A stretch of 64,000 nucleotides of DNA from Pseudanabaena sp. PCC 6802. GTDB lineage: Bacteria > Cyanobacteriota > Cyanobacteriia > Pseudanabaenales > Pseudanabaenaceae. The stretch covers positions 2,724,868-2,788,867 of the forward strand of contig NZ_KB235914.1 of assembly GCF_000332175.1 (NCBI RefSeq). The letters run 5' to 3'. The translations under genes and the position numbers were made by a program. Under the pieces are notes generated by a model. It saw only the letters and a list, made by a program, of their open reading frames with translations, was not told where the DNA came from and searched no databases. Position 1 is the first letter of the stretch; every line of letters starts with the position of its first letter. Of this stretch, positions 52,771-62,323 are shown in pieces.

Positions 52771-53086
52771 ATCTCATGTATTCGCTTATTCGATCTAGTT
52801 CTTCGAGATACCCTACTTAATTCAATCGGGTTCCTAGGGTGCAGCCTTGCCTTGGTTCTGTGCCCATCTCTCTGAGGGAGATGGGTTGGAGGCGATGGTT
52901 TCAATACTTCTGAGTAAGGTGAGTCATATCAAATCCGCATCAATTATCCCTATATTGCCTGACGACTAGAAGTCGCGGCTATACAAACAAAGTCTGCCTG
53001 CGCAGACTCCGAGAAAAAGGGTTAACAGATCGGGATTTGATGATAGCTAACTGTACACCCCTTACAAGCTAGATTAGAACGCAACC
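52771..53086. other. 316-bp gene-free stretch
   Basis: No gene seen. It holds the inverted copy of the double-hairpin dispersed repeat (52926-53041). Before that lie CTCTGAGGGAGATGGGTTGG-type low-information sequences. The kinase-like gene starts without an obvious Shine-Dalgarno. Confidence 0.5.
52926..53041 (-). repeat. Double-hairpin dispersed repeat, copy b (best preserved)
   Basis: On the minus strand: CAAATCCCG, CTCGGA, hairpin 1 (GTCTGC-GCAG-GCAGAC), TTTGTTTGTATAGCC, hairpin 2 (GCGACT-TCT-AGTCGT), CAGGCAATATAGGGATAATT and GATGCGGATTTG. Both stems pair perfectly or nearly so. Base pairs in hairpin 1 differ from copy a in a compensatory way. Confidence 0.75.
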
Positions 53087-55687
53087 ATGTTGAATGAGAC
53101 TCTAGTCGGACGCTATCAGATACTCCAGCATCTTAGCAGTGGAGCTTTTACAGAAACGTATCTAGCTGAAGATATTCACTTACCCGATCGCCCTCAATGT
53201 AAGGTCAAATGGCTGAAAACAGAATCTCTTACACCTGAGGCGATCGCAATTGCCAGAAATTTATTCCAATCGGAAGCAAGAACCCTGGATATTTTAGGCA
53301 CGCATTCCCAGATTCCTAATCTGCTCGCTCACTTTGAGCAGAACCAGCAGTTCTACATCGTCCAGGAATTTATGGCCGGGGAAGGTTTAGATCGAGAGTT
53401 AATGTCTGGAGCGAGATGGAACGAGCTGCAGGTAATCGCTTTTTTGCGCGAAGTGCTGAATATTCTCCAGTTTGTCCACCAGCACAATGTCATCCATCGC
53501 AACCTCAAGCCTAAAAATCTGATTAGACGTAGTTTCGATGGTAAGTTTGCTCTAATTGGGTTTAATGGCATCGAAGAGATTTATGCTCCAGCGACAAAGC
53601 TCCAATCCGCCCAAACACAGATGCATTCAACATATTCAAGTAAGATTCAGATATCCGATGGTTACGTGCCGCTAGAACAAATGGCAGGCAACCCAGGCTT
53701 TAGCAGCGATATCTACGCGCTGGGTAAGATCGCTATCTACGCTCTCATAGGTAACCCACCCAACTACTTACCAACAGACTCCCAAACTGGTGAGGTAATC
53801 TGGCGACCGGGTACATTAGTGAGCGATCGCACGGCGGCAATTATCGACAAAATAGTGAGAGCGCACCCCCGCGATCGCTACCAAAGCGCTAGTGAAGTAA
53901 TCGCAGACCTGAATAATCCACAGCGCCCTGTATTCGCAGTACAACCAAATATTGATACTGGTAGCACCTTCAATACTATTACCAGTAAAGTCAGTAATGC
54001 ACTCAGCCGGATTAACTGGCAGCAGTACTGGCAGCGATATCAGATACCGCTTTCGATCCTGGCAGGAGTGGCAGTCTTAGCGACGACCGCCAGCATTTCC
54101 TATTTCGCGTTCAAACCCAAGGACAATCCCACCGTTAGCAATTCAACAAACTCGCAGGAAACAAATCCAACTAACGCCCAGGGCTTTGTCGAACGGGGGA
54201 ATAGCCGGATCGAAGCAGGTAGATATACAGATGCGCGGGCGGATTTTGATGAGGCCATCAGATTAGATCCCAATTCCGTTGATGCCCAGTTTGGTAAAAC
54301 CCTAACTCAGGCATTTCAACTAAATCTCGATCGCAAATATCCAGAAGCGATCGCCGAATTTGATAAATTAATTGCCCTCCAGCCTAACTCCGGCTTGGCA
54401 TTGGTCGGCAAGGGAAATGCACTATTCGGTCAAAGACAGTACGACGAGGCACTCAAAGCCTACGATCGCGCCACCCAGGTCAAGCCCGATCTCATTCTCG
54501 GCTGGACTGGTCGCGGACTTGTTTTGTCCAATTTGAAGAGATACGATGAGGCACTGGCTGCCTACGAGCAAGCCCTCAAAATCAAACCAGATAGCACGTT
54601 CGCTCTAGTTAGCCAGGGCGATACCCTCCGCTTCAAAGAGCAATATCAACAGGCTATCCCTATCTATGACAAAGCGATCGCCATTAATCCGAACTACGGT
54701 AATGCCTGGATTGGCAAGGGATTTGCGCTTAACGGCTTGGGTCAGCGCCAGGAAGCTATTGCCGCGATCGAGCAAGCTACTAAGAAAGCTCCCAACTATG
54801 CTTATACCTGGTGGGCATGGGGGACGTTACTCCAGGAAGATGGCCGACATGAAGGTGCGCTGGCAGCAGCGGAGAAGGCGATTAGTCTCGATAATCAATA
54901 TGCCGATGCCTGGAGGCTGAAAGCCAACGCGCTACTCAAACTCAGGAAACTCCCGGAATCTATCGCCGCAGCGGATGAGGCAGTACGGTTATTCCCAAAC
55001 GTTGACACTCTCACCAGTCAAGCCAATGCCATATACGAATCTGGGCAGTTTGCGAAAGCTCTCCCGATATATCAAAGAGTTGTCCAAATCGATCCCAATT
55101 TGGAGTATGGCTGGTCTAATTTGAGCGAGTTGCTCAACCAGATGAAGCGATATAACGAAGCACTTACTGCTGCGGATCGGGCGCTCAAAATTGCGCCTAA
55201 TACCTCAGGGTGGAATCAACGTGCCAATGCTTTGGTAGGGCTGCAACGCTATCAAGAGGCGATCGCTGCCTACGATCGGGTCATAAAACTGCAGCCGGAT
55301 TATCATTACGCTTTTATTGGCAAAGGTAACGCGCTCTACAGGTTGCAACGCTATCAGGAAGCGATCGATTCCTACGATCGCGCTTTAGCGATCGCACCAG
55401 TCGATCGCAAGCTGAAAGTCGAGTCCGATCGATACGCCACCCTCAATCTCAAAGGCAATGCCCTCGCGCAATTGCAACGGTATGAAGAGGCTCTCAAAAC
55501 CTACCAGCAAGCAACCGAGATCAAAGCAGATTTCCCAGAAGGCTGGCACAACCAGGGCAGAATGCAGTTTGCCCTGCAGCGATACGATGCTGCCCTCGCC
55601 GCCTATAACAAAGCTCTGGAGATCGAACCCGACTTTGCCGATGCTAAAGCAGGGCGAGAGGAAGTTCTGCGACAATTAGGGCAGTAG
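53087..55687 (+). CDS. Kinase-like protein with degenerate active site fused to many TPRs
   Basis: 866 residues. Residues about 8-270 have the fold signature of a cyanobacterial Ser/Thr kinase: YQILQHLSSGAFTETYLAED, the beta3 lysine Lys41 and VIHRNLKPKNL. The HRD aspartate is Asn139 and the DFG aspartate is Gly158 (LIGFNG), and the glycine loop has lost two glycines. Phosphoryl transfer is therefore unlikely. A hydrophobic helix follows at about residues 318-342, and then some fifteen TPR units fill residues 360-866, probably on the other side of the membrane. Likely a membrane scaffold or sensor. Confidence 0.87.
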   Translation: MLNETLVGRYQILQHLSSGAFTETYLAEDIHLPDRPQCKVKWLKTESLTPEAIAIARNLFQSEARTLDILGTHSQIPNLLAHFEQNQQFYIVQEFMAGEGLDRELMSGARWNELQVIAFLREVLNILQFVHQHNVIHRNLKPKNLIRRSFDGKFALIGFNGIEEIYAPATKLQSAQTQMHSTYSSKIQISDGYVPLEQMAGNPGFSSDIYALGKIAIYALIGNPPNYLPTDSQTGEVIWRPGTLVSDRTAAIIDKIVRAHPRDRYQSASEVIADLNNPQRPVFAVQPNIDTGSTFNTITSKVSNALSRINWQQYWQRYQIPLSILAGVAVLATTASISYFAFKPKDNPTVSNSTNSQETNPTNAQGFVERGNSRIEAGRYTDARADFDEAIRLDPNSVDAQFGKTLTQAFQLNLDRKYPEAIAEFDKLIALQPNSGLALVGKGNALFGQRQYDEALKAYDRATQVKPDLILGWTGRGLVLSNLKRYDEALAAYEQALKIKPDSTFALVSQGDTLRFKEQYQQAIPIYDKAIAINPNYGNAWIGKGFALNGLGQRQEAIAAIEQATKKAPNYAYTWWAWGTLLQEDGRHEGALAAAEKAISLDNQYADAWRLKANALLKLRKLPESIAAADEAVRLFPNVDTLTSQANAIYESGQFAKALPIYQRVVQIDPNLEYGWSNLSELLNQMKRYNEALTAADRALKIAPNTSGWNQRANALVGLQRYQEAIAAYDRVIKLQPDYHYAFIGKGNALYRLQRYQEAIDSYDRALAIAPVDRKLKVESDRYATLNLKGNALAQLQRYEEALKTYQQATEIKADFPEGWHNQGRMQFALQRYDAALAAYNKALEIEPDFADAKAGREEVLRQLGQ

Positions 55688-55713
55688 AGCGGTCAGCGCC
55701 TAGCCGTCAGTTT

Positions 55714-55902
55714 TTGCTTGGAGATACTTTGTATGGTGCATTTCAGCCTAATTATCCCGACGCTTGGTTTGCTAAGGGTATAATACTGCCAAAGCTAGGG
55801 CGACATCGAGAAGCAGTCGCTGCCTATGATAAATCGCTGGCACTAAAACCCGGCGATCGGGTAGTGCAAGATGCCAGACAAAGAGCAGCAGCTAATCTCT
55901 AA
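55714..55902 (+). pseudogene. TPR fragment after the kinase-like gene
   Basis: A 62-codon frame with no ATG (TTG only) encodes one TPR and a little more: NYPDAWFAKGIILPKLGRHR and EAVAAYDKSLALKPGDR. It is in a different frame from the gene before it and follows its stop by 26 bases. Best read as the decayed end of a longer TPR array, or of a deleted neighbour. Confidence 0.55.
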
Positions 55903-56011
55903 GTTATTTATGGTTTTGTTTATTTATTACAAAATGAAATTAGTAGATTGGCTAGAATTATGGGCTGGTAAATAACTCATCTGGGATACATCCAATCAGT
56001 ACCTACATAAT

Positions 56012-58678
56012 ATGAAAATCCTCAAGATTCAGACTTTACGCGGACCGAATCAATGGCACATTCAGCGTCATCAACTAGTCGCGATCAGGTTGGACTTAGA
56101 GGATTTAGCTACTTCACCCCAGAAAGCTGTCAATTTTGCTTTTGACTTAAATCGAGTCTTAACAGGCTTGGGCATCGACACCGCCAGTAGCAGTACTAGC
56201 AACGGAGTTGAAAGAACGCATGTTGTCGATCTCGTACAGCATGTTGCTCTGGAACTGCAAAAATTGGCTGACATGTCCGTTGATTTTGGCACTAGTCGCC
56301 CCACATCCGAGCCTGGGGTCTACCAGGTAGTTTTTGAATATCAATCGGAGCAAGCTGGCAGATACGCCGCTCGTGCCGCCGTGCGCCTGTGTCAAAGCGT
56401 TATCGATACCAAAGAATATCCCGCCTCAGAACTGCAACAGGATTTACAGGATCTTTTAGAGCTAAAACTAGACTCTCAACTCGGACCCAGTACCGACTCA
56501 ATTGTGGCTGAGGCTAAAGCGCGTCGCATTCCCTGGATAGAGTTGGGTTGTCGCGCCATGATCCAGCTTGGTTATGGCATCTACCAAAAACGCATCCAGG
56601 CAACTCTCTCAAATTTTAGTAGTATTTTGGGTGTAGAACTAGCCTGCGATAAGGAAGGCACCAAGCGCATTCTCAGAGATTCCGGCGTACCCGTACCCAA
56701 GGGAACGACAATTAGATCGTTGAAATATCTAGAAGACGCGATCGCCGAAGTAGGTGGATTTCCCATCGTTGTGAAGCCTCTTAACGGCAATCACGGTCGC
56801 GGTATCAGCATTGATGTTCGCACCTTGCCTGCCGCCGAAGATGCCTTCGATCTCGCACGCGAAGTCTCCGAAGAAGTGATTGTCGAGCGCTTCCATCGGG
56901 GACGCGATCACCGCGTTCTCGTGGTAAACGGGCGGGTAATTGCTGTGGCAGAGCGCGTTCCAGCCCATGTCGTCGGCGATGGTGCATCTACGATCGCGCA
57001 ACTGATCGAAATTACCAATCAAGATCCCCGCCGGGGCGATGGACACGATAACGTCCTTACCAAAATCGAACTGGATCGCACCAGCTACGACTTGCTAGAA
57101 CGGCAAGGCTTTACCCTAGAGACAGTGCTGGAGCCAGAGCAGGTTTGCTATTTAAAGGCTACCGCTAACCTCAGTACCGGCGGCATTGCGGTAGATCGCA
57201 CCGATGATATTCACTGCGAGAATGTATGGTTAGCACAGCGGGTTGCCAAGATTATCGGCCTGGATATTGCTGGCATTGATGTGGTGACATCAGATATTTC
57301 GCAGCCGCTCCACGCTACCGATGGCGTAATTGTGGAAGTGAATGCCGCTCCAGGTTTTAGAATGCATACTGCTCCTAGCGTGGGCATCCCCCGTAATGTG
57401 GCCGAGCCGGTGATCGAAATGCTATTTCCGCCGGGCACGCCTTCACGCATTCCCATTGTGGCGATTACGGGTACTAACGGGAAAACTACGACTACACGCC
57501 TGATTGCCCATATCTTCAAACAAACTCAGCGCGTAGTTGGCTACACCACTACCGATGGCATTTATATTGGCGATTGGTTAGTTGAGAAAGGCGATACCAC
57601 CGGGCCTTATAGCGCGCAAGTCATTCTACGCGATCCCACGGTCGAAGTTGCGGTTTTAGAAACGGCAAGGGGTGGCATATTGCGATCGGGCCTAGGATTT
57701 GATGGCTGCGATGTCGGCGTGATTCTGAACGTCCAGGCCGATCATCTGGGATTGGGCGACATCGATACGGTTGAAGATTTAGCTAATTTAAAAAGCGTAG
57801 TCGTGCGAGCTGCTTTCCCCAGCGGCTACGCCGTACTCAATGCTGACGATCCCCTCGTTGCCGCGATGGCAAGTCAAGTGCAGGCACAGGTGGTTTACTT
57901 CAGTATGAACCCGGAAAATCCAATTGTGGTAGCCCATGCCCAGCAGGGCGGGTTGGCAGCAGTATATGAGAATGGTTATTTATCAATTCTCAAAGGTGAT
58001 TGGACTTTACGCATCGAGCAAGCTGTTAACGTGCCCGTTACTTTAGGTGGGAAGACCCCATTTATGATCCAGAATGCTCTGGCCGCGAGTCTTGCCGCCT
58101 TCGTACAAGGTGTGAGAATTGAGGATATTCGCTCGGCACTAAATAGCTTTGTGGCATCCAGCCATCAAACCCCAGGGCGAATGAACCTGTTCGATCTTGG
58201 TAGATTTCACGTCCTGCTTGACTATGCCCACAATCCGGCTGGCTACAGAGCGATCGCTGGCTTTATCAGCACCTGGAACGGCGAACGCATTGGCGTGATC
58301 GGCGCGCCTGGCGATCGCCGCGATGCTGACATCGAGGAGTTAGGGCAAATTTCCGCCGAGATGTTCGATCGCATCATTATCAAGGAAGACTGCGATCGAC
58401 GCGGTCGCGCCCCCTATGAAGTCGCCAATCTAATGCAAAAAGGCATTACCGAATTCAGCCCCAATTTGCCCTACAAAGTTATTCTGGACGAAGCTGAAGC
58501 GCTAATCGAGGCTCTGGATACAGCACCCGATAACGCCCTGGTCGTGATCTTCCCTGAAAAAGTAGAGCGAGCGATCGAAATTGTCGAAGCCAGGCAACCC
58601 CAAGAGTACAAAGACAATGTCAATGGCTTGTCAGGATCTGCATCAACGAACCCCTCAGTTAGCGCCCTAGCCCTTTAA
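56012..58678 (+). CDS. cphA: Cyanophycin synthetase
   Basis: 888 residues, full length. Makes the storage polymer multi-L-arginyl-poly-L-aspartate from Asp, Arg and ATP. Order of domains: N-terminal domain to about 160; ATP-grasp from about 220 to 470 (DSGVPVPKGTTIRSLKYLED, GFPIVVKPLNGNHGRGISID, VNAAPGFRMH) adding Asp to the backbone; Mur-ligase-like domain from about 480 with P-loop GTNGKTTTTR (Lys491), ETARGGILRSGLGFDGCDVG and LDYAHNPAGYRAI, adding Arg. Cyanophycinase (cphB), often directly upstream of cphA, is missing; the kinase-like gene and TPR fragment are there instead. Confidence 0.97.
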   Translation: MKILKIQTLRGPNQWHIQRHQLVAIRLDLEDLATSPQKAVNFAFDLNRVLTGLGIDTASSSTSNGVERTHVVDLVQHVALELQKLADMSVDFGTSRPTSEPGVYQVVFEYQSEQAGRYAARAAVRLCQSVIDTKEYPASELQQDLQDLLELKLDSQLGPSTDSIVAEAKARRIPWIELGCRAMIQLGYGIYQKRIQATLSNFSSILGVELACDKEGTKRILRDSGVPVPKGTTIRSLKYLEDAIAEVGGFPIVVKPLNGNHGRGISIDVRTLPAAEDAFDLAREVSEEVIVERFHRGRDHRVLVVNGRVIAVAERVPAHVVGDGASTIAQLIEITNQDPRRGDGHDNVLTKIELDRTSYDLLERQGFTLETVLEPEQVCYLKATANLSTGGIAVDRTDDIHCENVWLAQRVAKIIGLDIAGIDVVTSDISQPLHATDGVIVEVNAAPGFRMHTAPSVGIPRNVAEPVIEMLFPPGTPSRIPIVAITGTNGKTTTTRLIAHIFKQTQRVVGYTTTDGIYIGDWLVEKGDTTGPYSAQVILRDPTVEVAVLETARGGILRSGLGFDGCDVGVILNVQADHLGLGDIDTVEDLANLKSVVVRAAFPSGYAVLNADDPLVAAMASQVQAQVVYFSMNPENPIVVAHAQQGGLAAVYENGYLSILKGDWTLRIEQAVNVPVTLGGKTPFMIQNALAASLAAFVQGVRIEDIRSALNSFVASSHQTPGRMNLFDLGRFHVLLDYAHNPAGYRAIAGFISTWNGERIGVIGAPGDRRDADIEELGQISAEMFDRIIIKEDCDRRGRAPYEVANLMQKGITEFSPNLPYKVILDEAEALIEALDTAPDNALVVIFPEKVERAIEIVEARQPQEYKDNVNGLSGSASTNPSVSALAL

Positions 58679-59097
58679 GGAAATTCCAAATGTAGGGGCA
58701 ATGTCTCCATGCTCGCCCCGAAGGTTTAGGAAAGAATTGTTAAGAAGTGTTATGCAATAAAGATACTATGTGACGGAATGTATAAGAATTAAGTAGGCGA
58801 TAGTTACTTAACTCTAAAAGCCTTGGTACTGCGATTAAACGCTTAGCTACCACGCACGAGTTGAGTTGTGAAGTATTGCTGCCTGTAATTTCTTTCCTCG
58901 GTATTTATACTTAGTGCTCAAAAGAATTACAGATTCAGTATTCACAATGCGATCGACAATGTGATAATCATTTAGTAACTAAACGCAGCATAGCCGCATG
59001 GATGTTTACAGCCAAGCTATAGGTGTTTCATGTGGTTAAGCAACGTGGTTTTGATTTAATTTTTATTTACTTTTTTCTATTCGGAGGAAATAGTTAG
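58679..59097. other. Leader and promoter region of the apc operon (419 bp)
   Basis: No gene found. Being upstream of a highly expressed phycobiliprotein operon it should hold the promoter. TTGTTA (58737) with GATACT/TACTAT 19-21 bases on is a possible pair but not convincing. The 5' part is the cphA downstream region. A strong GGAGGAAAT ribosome-binding site ends the stretch at 59081-59089. Confidence 0.5.
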
Positions 59098-59583
59098 ATG
59101 AGTGTAATCACGAAATCTATCGTGAATGCGGACGCTGAAGCCCGCTACCTGAGCCCTGGCGAGCTGGATCGCATCAAGAGCTTTGTTAGCTCTGGCGCAC
59201 GTCGCGTACGCATTGCTCAAGCTTTGACCGAATCTCGCGAACGTATCGTCAAGCAAGCTGGTGATGCATTGTTCCAAAAGCGCCCCGACCTTGTATCTCC
59301 TGGTGGTGCTGCATATGGCGAAGAAATGACTGCCGCTTGCCTCAGAGACCTAGATTACTACCTGCGCTTGATCACTTACGGTGTAGTTGCTGGTGACGTT
59401 ACTCCAATTGAAGAAATTGGTGTTGTCGGCGCTAAGGAAATGTACAAGTCCTTGGATATTCCACTCTCTGGCATGGCTGAAGGCGTGCGCGCTGCTAAGA
59501 ACGCTGCTTCTGGTCTTCTCTCTGCCGAAGATGCTGCCGAAGCTGGCTACTATTTTGACTATCTCGCCGGTGCCCTGCAATAG
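59098..59583 (+). CDS. apcA: Allophycocyanin alpha subunit
   Basis: 161 residues, exact family length. Core of the phycobilisome; binds one phycocyanobilin at Cys81 ([14 protein letters not shown]). The start [20 protein letters not shown] and the conserved helix [20 protein letters not shown] are typical. Excellent ribosome-binding site. Codon use is biased to preferred codons (CGC, CTG, GAA), fitting a very highly expressed gene. First gene of apcABC. Confidence 0.98.
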   Translation: MSVITKSIVNADAEARYLSPGELDRIKSFVSSGARRVRIAQALTESRERIVKQAGDALFQKRPDLVSPGGAAYGEEMTAACLRDLDYYLRLITYGVVAGDVTPIEEIGVVGAKEMYKSLDIPLSGMAEGVRAAKNAASGLLSAEDAAEAGYYFDYLAGALQ

Positions 59584-59689
59584 TCAGAAATTAGCATCCA
59601 GGGATTGATGAGATACCTCAATTCCTAGTTCTGAATTCTGTTTTAAACAGTAACCATAATTGCAAACTAACTAGAAGATATATCAAAAA

Positions 59690-60172
59690 ATGCAAGACGC
59701 AATTACCTCTGTTATCAACTCCTCTGACGTACAAGGCAGATACCTTGATGTTGCCTCCCTCGAAAAACTAAAAGGCTATTTCGCTAGCGGCGAACTGCGC
59801 GTGCGTGCTGCTGCTACCATCAGCGCCAATGCTTCTACCATCATTAAAGAAGCTGTATCTAAGTCCTTGCTGTACACCGACACCACTCGTCCCGGTGGAA
59901 ACATGTACACCACCCGTCGCTATGCTGCTTGCATCCGCGACCTGGATTACTTCCTCCGCTATGCCACCTATGCCATGCTAGCTGGCGATGCTTCCATCCT
60001 CGACGAGCGCGTACTCAACGGCTTGAGAGAAACCTACAACTCTTTGGGAGTTCCCGTCTCTACCACAGTACAAGCTATCCAAGCTATCAAAGAAGTTACT
60101 GCTTCTTTAGTAGGTGCTGACGCAGGCAAGGAAATGGGCGTGTATCTCGATTACATCAGCTCTGGCCTATAG
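59690..60172 (+). CDS. apcB: Allophycocyanin beta subunit
   Basis: 160 residues. Forms the alpha-beta unit with ApcA. Chromophore Cys81 in [17 protein letters not shown], and Asn71 ([15 protein letters not shown]), the residue that is methylated in beta-phycobiliproteins, is present. Lies 106 bases after apcA. Confidence 0.98.
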   Translation: MQDAITSVINSSDVQGRYLDVASLEKLKGYFASGELRVRAAATISANASTIIKEAVSKSLLYTDTTRPGGNMYTTRRYAACIRDLDYFLRYATYAMLAGDASILDERVLNGLRETYNSLGVPVSTTVQAIQAIKEVTASLVGADAGKEMGVYLDYISSGL

Positions 60173-60191
60173 GCTAGGTATTAGCTAGCCG

Positions 60192-60205
60192 GGCAATTAA
60201 TTGCC
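60192..60205. repeat. 14-bp palindrome between apcB and apcC
   Basis: GGCAATTAATTGCC, 20 bases after the apcB stop. It could form a small hairpin that protects the 3' end of apcAB mRNA and lowers read-through into apcC. The following 190 bases are AT-rich with ATTTAAAT repeats. Confidence 0.4.
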
Positions 60206-60394
60206 AATGGCGGTGGAACTAGACAGCCACTGTTAAAGCATTGCAGACTAAATAGCTTGGTTTCAGTGTTTTGGCTAGTGATTTCTAGTTCGCCGCCAAA
60301 TTTAAATGGTCTAATTTAAATCTAATTTAAATTTAGAGTAGAGCTTTTTTATATAGCCCCGTTAATTATCATCTTTCAAGGAGAATGCCTCGCT

Positions 60395-60598
60395 ATGCGC
60401 ATGTTTAAGGTCACTGCTTGTGTACCGAGCCAAACTCGCATTCGTACACAGCGTGAGTTGCAAAATACTTTCTTTACTAAGCTAGTGCCATTCGACAATT
60501 GGTTTGCTGAGCAGCAGCGCATTATGAAAATGGGTGGCAAGATTGTCAGAGTTGAACTTGCAACCGGTAGAGCTGGCACCAATACTGGTATACTGTAA
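60395..60598 (+). CDS. apcC: Phycobilisome core linker, small (Lc7.8)
   Basis: 67 residues, the usual length. Binds the end of an allophycocyanin trimer in the phycobilisome core. The family sequence MRMFKVTACVPSQTRIRTQR, then ELQNTFFTKLVPFDNWFAEQ and GGKIVRVELATGRAGTNTG is complete. AAGGAG lies 14 bases upstream of the first of two ATGs; the second ATG (60401) is possible. Confidence 0.97.
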   Translation: MRMFKVTACVPSQTRIRTQRELQNTFFTKLVPFDNWFAEQQRIMKMGGKIVRVELATGRAGTNTGIL

Positions 60599-60676
60599 GA
60601 TTTCTAGATTTAACTACTAGATAGCTTTAAGTTGTGCTGGATTGTATTGTTGGGATTGACCAAGTATAAAGTAGCT

Positions 60677-60738
60677 AACCCTACTCTGTTATCCTACCCA
60701 GTCTGAAGATTGGATTGGTAGGCCAATAGAATAGGGTT
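60677..60738 (+). terminator. Imperfect long hairpin after apcC
   Basis: AACCCTACTCTGTTATCCTACC and GGTAGGCCAATAGAATAGGG with TT pair over about 22 positions with five mismatches. It is 79 bases after the apcC stop and a few T follow. Probable 3' end of apcABC mRNA; it lies before the convergent DUF4079 gene. Confidence 0.55.
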
Positions 60739-60830
60739 TGTTGCATTTATGGCGATCTTGACGAAAATTATACCGATAATCGTAGGTGTCGTAGGTAGGG
60801 ACAGTGCCCCCGAGCCTGCCCTAGCTCAAT

Positions 60831-61313
60831 TTAACTGCCCTTTGCCATCTGATCCAGGATTCTTTGCACGATATCAAATCCTGTTACTGTTTGCCACGTA
60901 AAGATACCAACCAATGCCACATTAATTGTGATGTGGGTGATGCGCGCCCATTCTTTGCCCTGCTGCATTAACGGTGCTAAAGCAGCGGATATGGCAGCGA
61001 GACTGGCCAATCCCAAACCTGCAATTAGATGAGGGCCGACAAATAGTTTGTGGTTGTTGATATAGGTGACAGCCATACCGCCCACGCTACCTAAAACCAT
61101 TAAAGCCAGAAAGATCGAGCCAACCTGAAAATGTCTGGTTCCGTACTTGGCTTCCATCATCGCTTTTTTGGTGGCTCCCTGGGCGCTGCGCGATCGCCGC
61201 GATTGAATGCCCAAATATAAGGCATACAAGGCAAGCAAAAGCGTGGCCGCCATCATGACCGGATGGAAAAAGGTAACGATGGGCTTTAAGGGATCTGGGA
61301 TTTGGATATCCAT
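60831..61313 (-). CDS. DUF4079 membrane protein
   Basis: 160 residues with four predicted helices: VTFFHPVMMAATLLLALYAL, RHFQVGSIFLALMVLGSVGG, HLIAGLGLASLAAISAALAP and HITINVALVGIFTWQTVTG. Histidines in helices 1, 2, 3 and 4 resemble the haem-binding pattern of DUF4079/cytochrome-b561-like proteins. Common in cyanobacteria and chloroplast-related genomes; function unknown. Confidence 0.82.
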   Translation of the reverse strand: MDIQIPDPLKPIVTFFHPVMMAATLLLALYALYLGIQSRRSRSAQGATKKAMMEAKYGTRHFQVGSIFLALMVLGSVGGMAVTYINNHKLFVGPHLIAGLGLASLAAISAALAPLMQQGKEWARITHITINVALVGIFTWQTVTGFDIVQRILDQMAKGS

Positions 61314-61409
61314 AGATTCTGTTTTGAGTACTTCTTAATTCTTCATTAAGTTTAATACTTTTTAACAGAATTCAGCAGTCAGCTTTTTGCCAAACCGATC
61401 TGTACGTTT

Positions 61410-62228
61410 CTAGTGCAGGAATATCTTGAGCAATAACGAGCCAGCCATGTTAATAACGCTGCCCAAAAAATCCGATCCGCCACTATCAGGTGGTGTTTGC
61501 AGTGCTTTAGTCAAATCTTTTGCTACTTTAACGCCTTCTTCATTTTTTTGCTCTTGGAAAAATGTTTCAGCTAATTTGGAATCGTCGATCGCCCCTTGCA
61601 GGTCGCCTAGTTGCTTGCGCGAAATGGCACGTCCTATATAGGAATAGGCAAATTTCCCATCTACACCTAATGATTGATTGAACTGCTCGATCGCGCCGCG
61701 ATGATTTCCTCGACGAGCCTCTTCTACACCCCAAGCATAAAATTCTTCGGATCTCACTGCCGCTGCAGGAATATCGATCGCGCCACGGAAATAAGCATTC
61801 GTAAAGTCGGCATTCTGAAAGTTGGCATTGGTCAAAGTGGCCTTGCGAAGATCGGCACCGTTCAAATTTGTACCGGTCAGATTTGCACCTGTGAGGTCGG
61901 CTCCATTCAGGTCAGCCGCGCTAAGATTAGCCCCACTGAGGTCGGCTCCTCTGAGGTCGGCTCCTAGCAAAGACGCTCTGCTGAGATTAGTTTTGGCGAG
62001 CTTGGCTCCAAAGAGATTGGCACGACTGAGGTTAGCGTCAGTCAGATCTGAGCCAGTCAGATCGACCCCCTTGAGGTTCGCCAGCACCAAACCAGATCCA
62101 GAGAGATCGCATTTTTGGCACTCTCCTGATGACATGGCGCGGCTGAGATGCTGAAGATTCTCAGCATGCGCCGTACTAGCGATTGTCAAGGATAACAGCG
62201 CGATCGGAGCAAGGATTCGCAATTGCAT
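61410..62228 (-). CDS. Secreted pentapeptide-repeat protein with C-terminal TPR-like region
   Basis: 272 residues from ATG 62228 (MQLRILAPIALLSLTIASTA), a good signal peptide; upstream in-frame TTG is unlikely. A CxxC near the mature start (ECQKCDLSGSG) is followed by about 20 pentapeptides of A(D/N)LXX type (LKGVDLTGSDLTDANLSRAN, LSGANLSAADLNGADLTGAN), forming a right-handed quadrilateral helix. The C-terminal part, YAWGVEEARRGNHRGAIEQF and AFSYIGRAI-like IGRAISRKQLGDLQGAI, looks like two TPRs. Periplasmic or lumenal scaffold; function unknown. Confidence 0.87.
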   Translation of the reverse strand: MQLRILAPIALLSLTIASTAHAENLQHLSRAMSSGECQKCDLSGSGLVLANLKGVDLTGSDLTDANLSRANLFGAKLAKTNLSRASLLGADLRGADLSGANLSAADLNGADLTGANLTGTNLNGADLRKATLTNANFQNADFTNAYFRGAIDIPAAAVRSEEFYAWGVEEARRGNHRGAIEQFNQSLGVDGKFAYSYIGRAISRKQLGDLQGAIDDSKLAETFFQEQKNEEGVKVAKDLTKALQTPPDSGGSDFLGSVINMAGSLLLKIFLH

Positions 62229-62323
62229 GGCTTTTGAGAAAGGCAATAATGCCAGCCAATTTAGCAGATTTTTTACAAAATGCAATACTTTTAAACGGCT
62301 AATAGCTGTTAGCTGTTAGCTAT

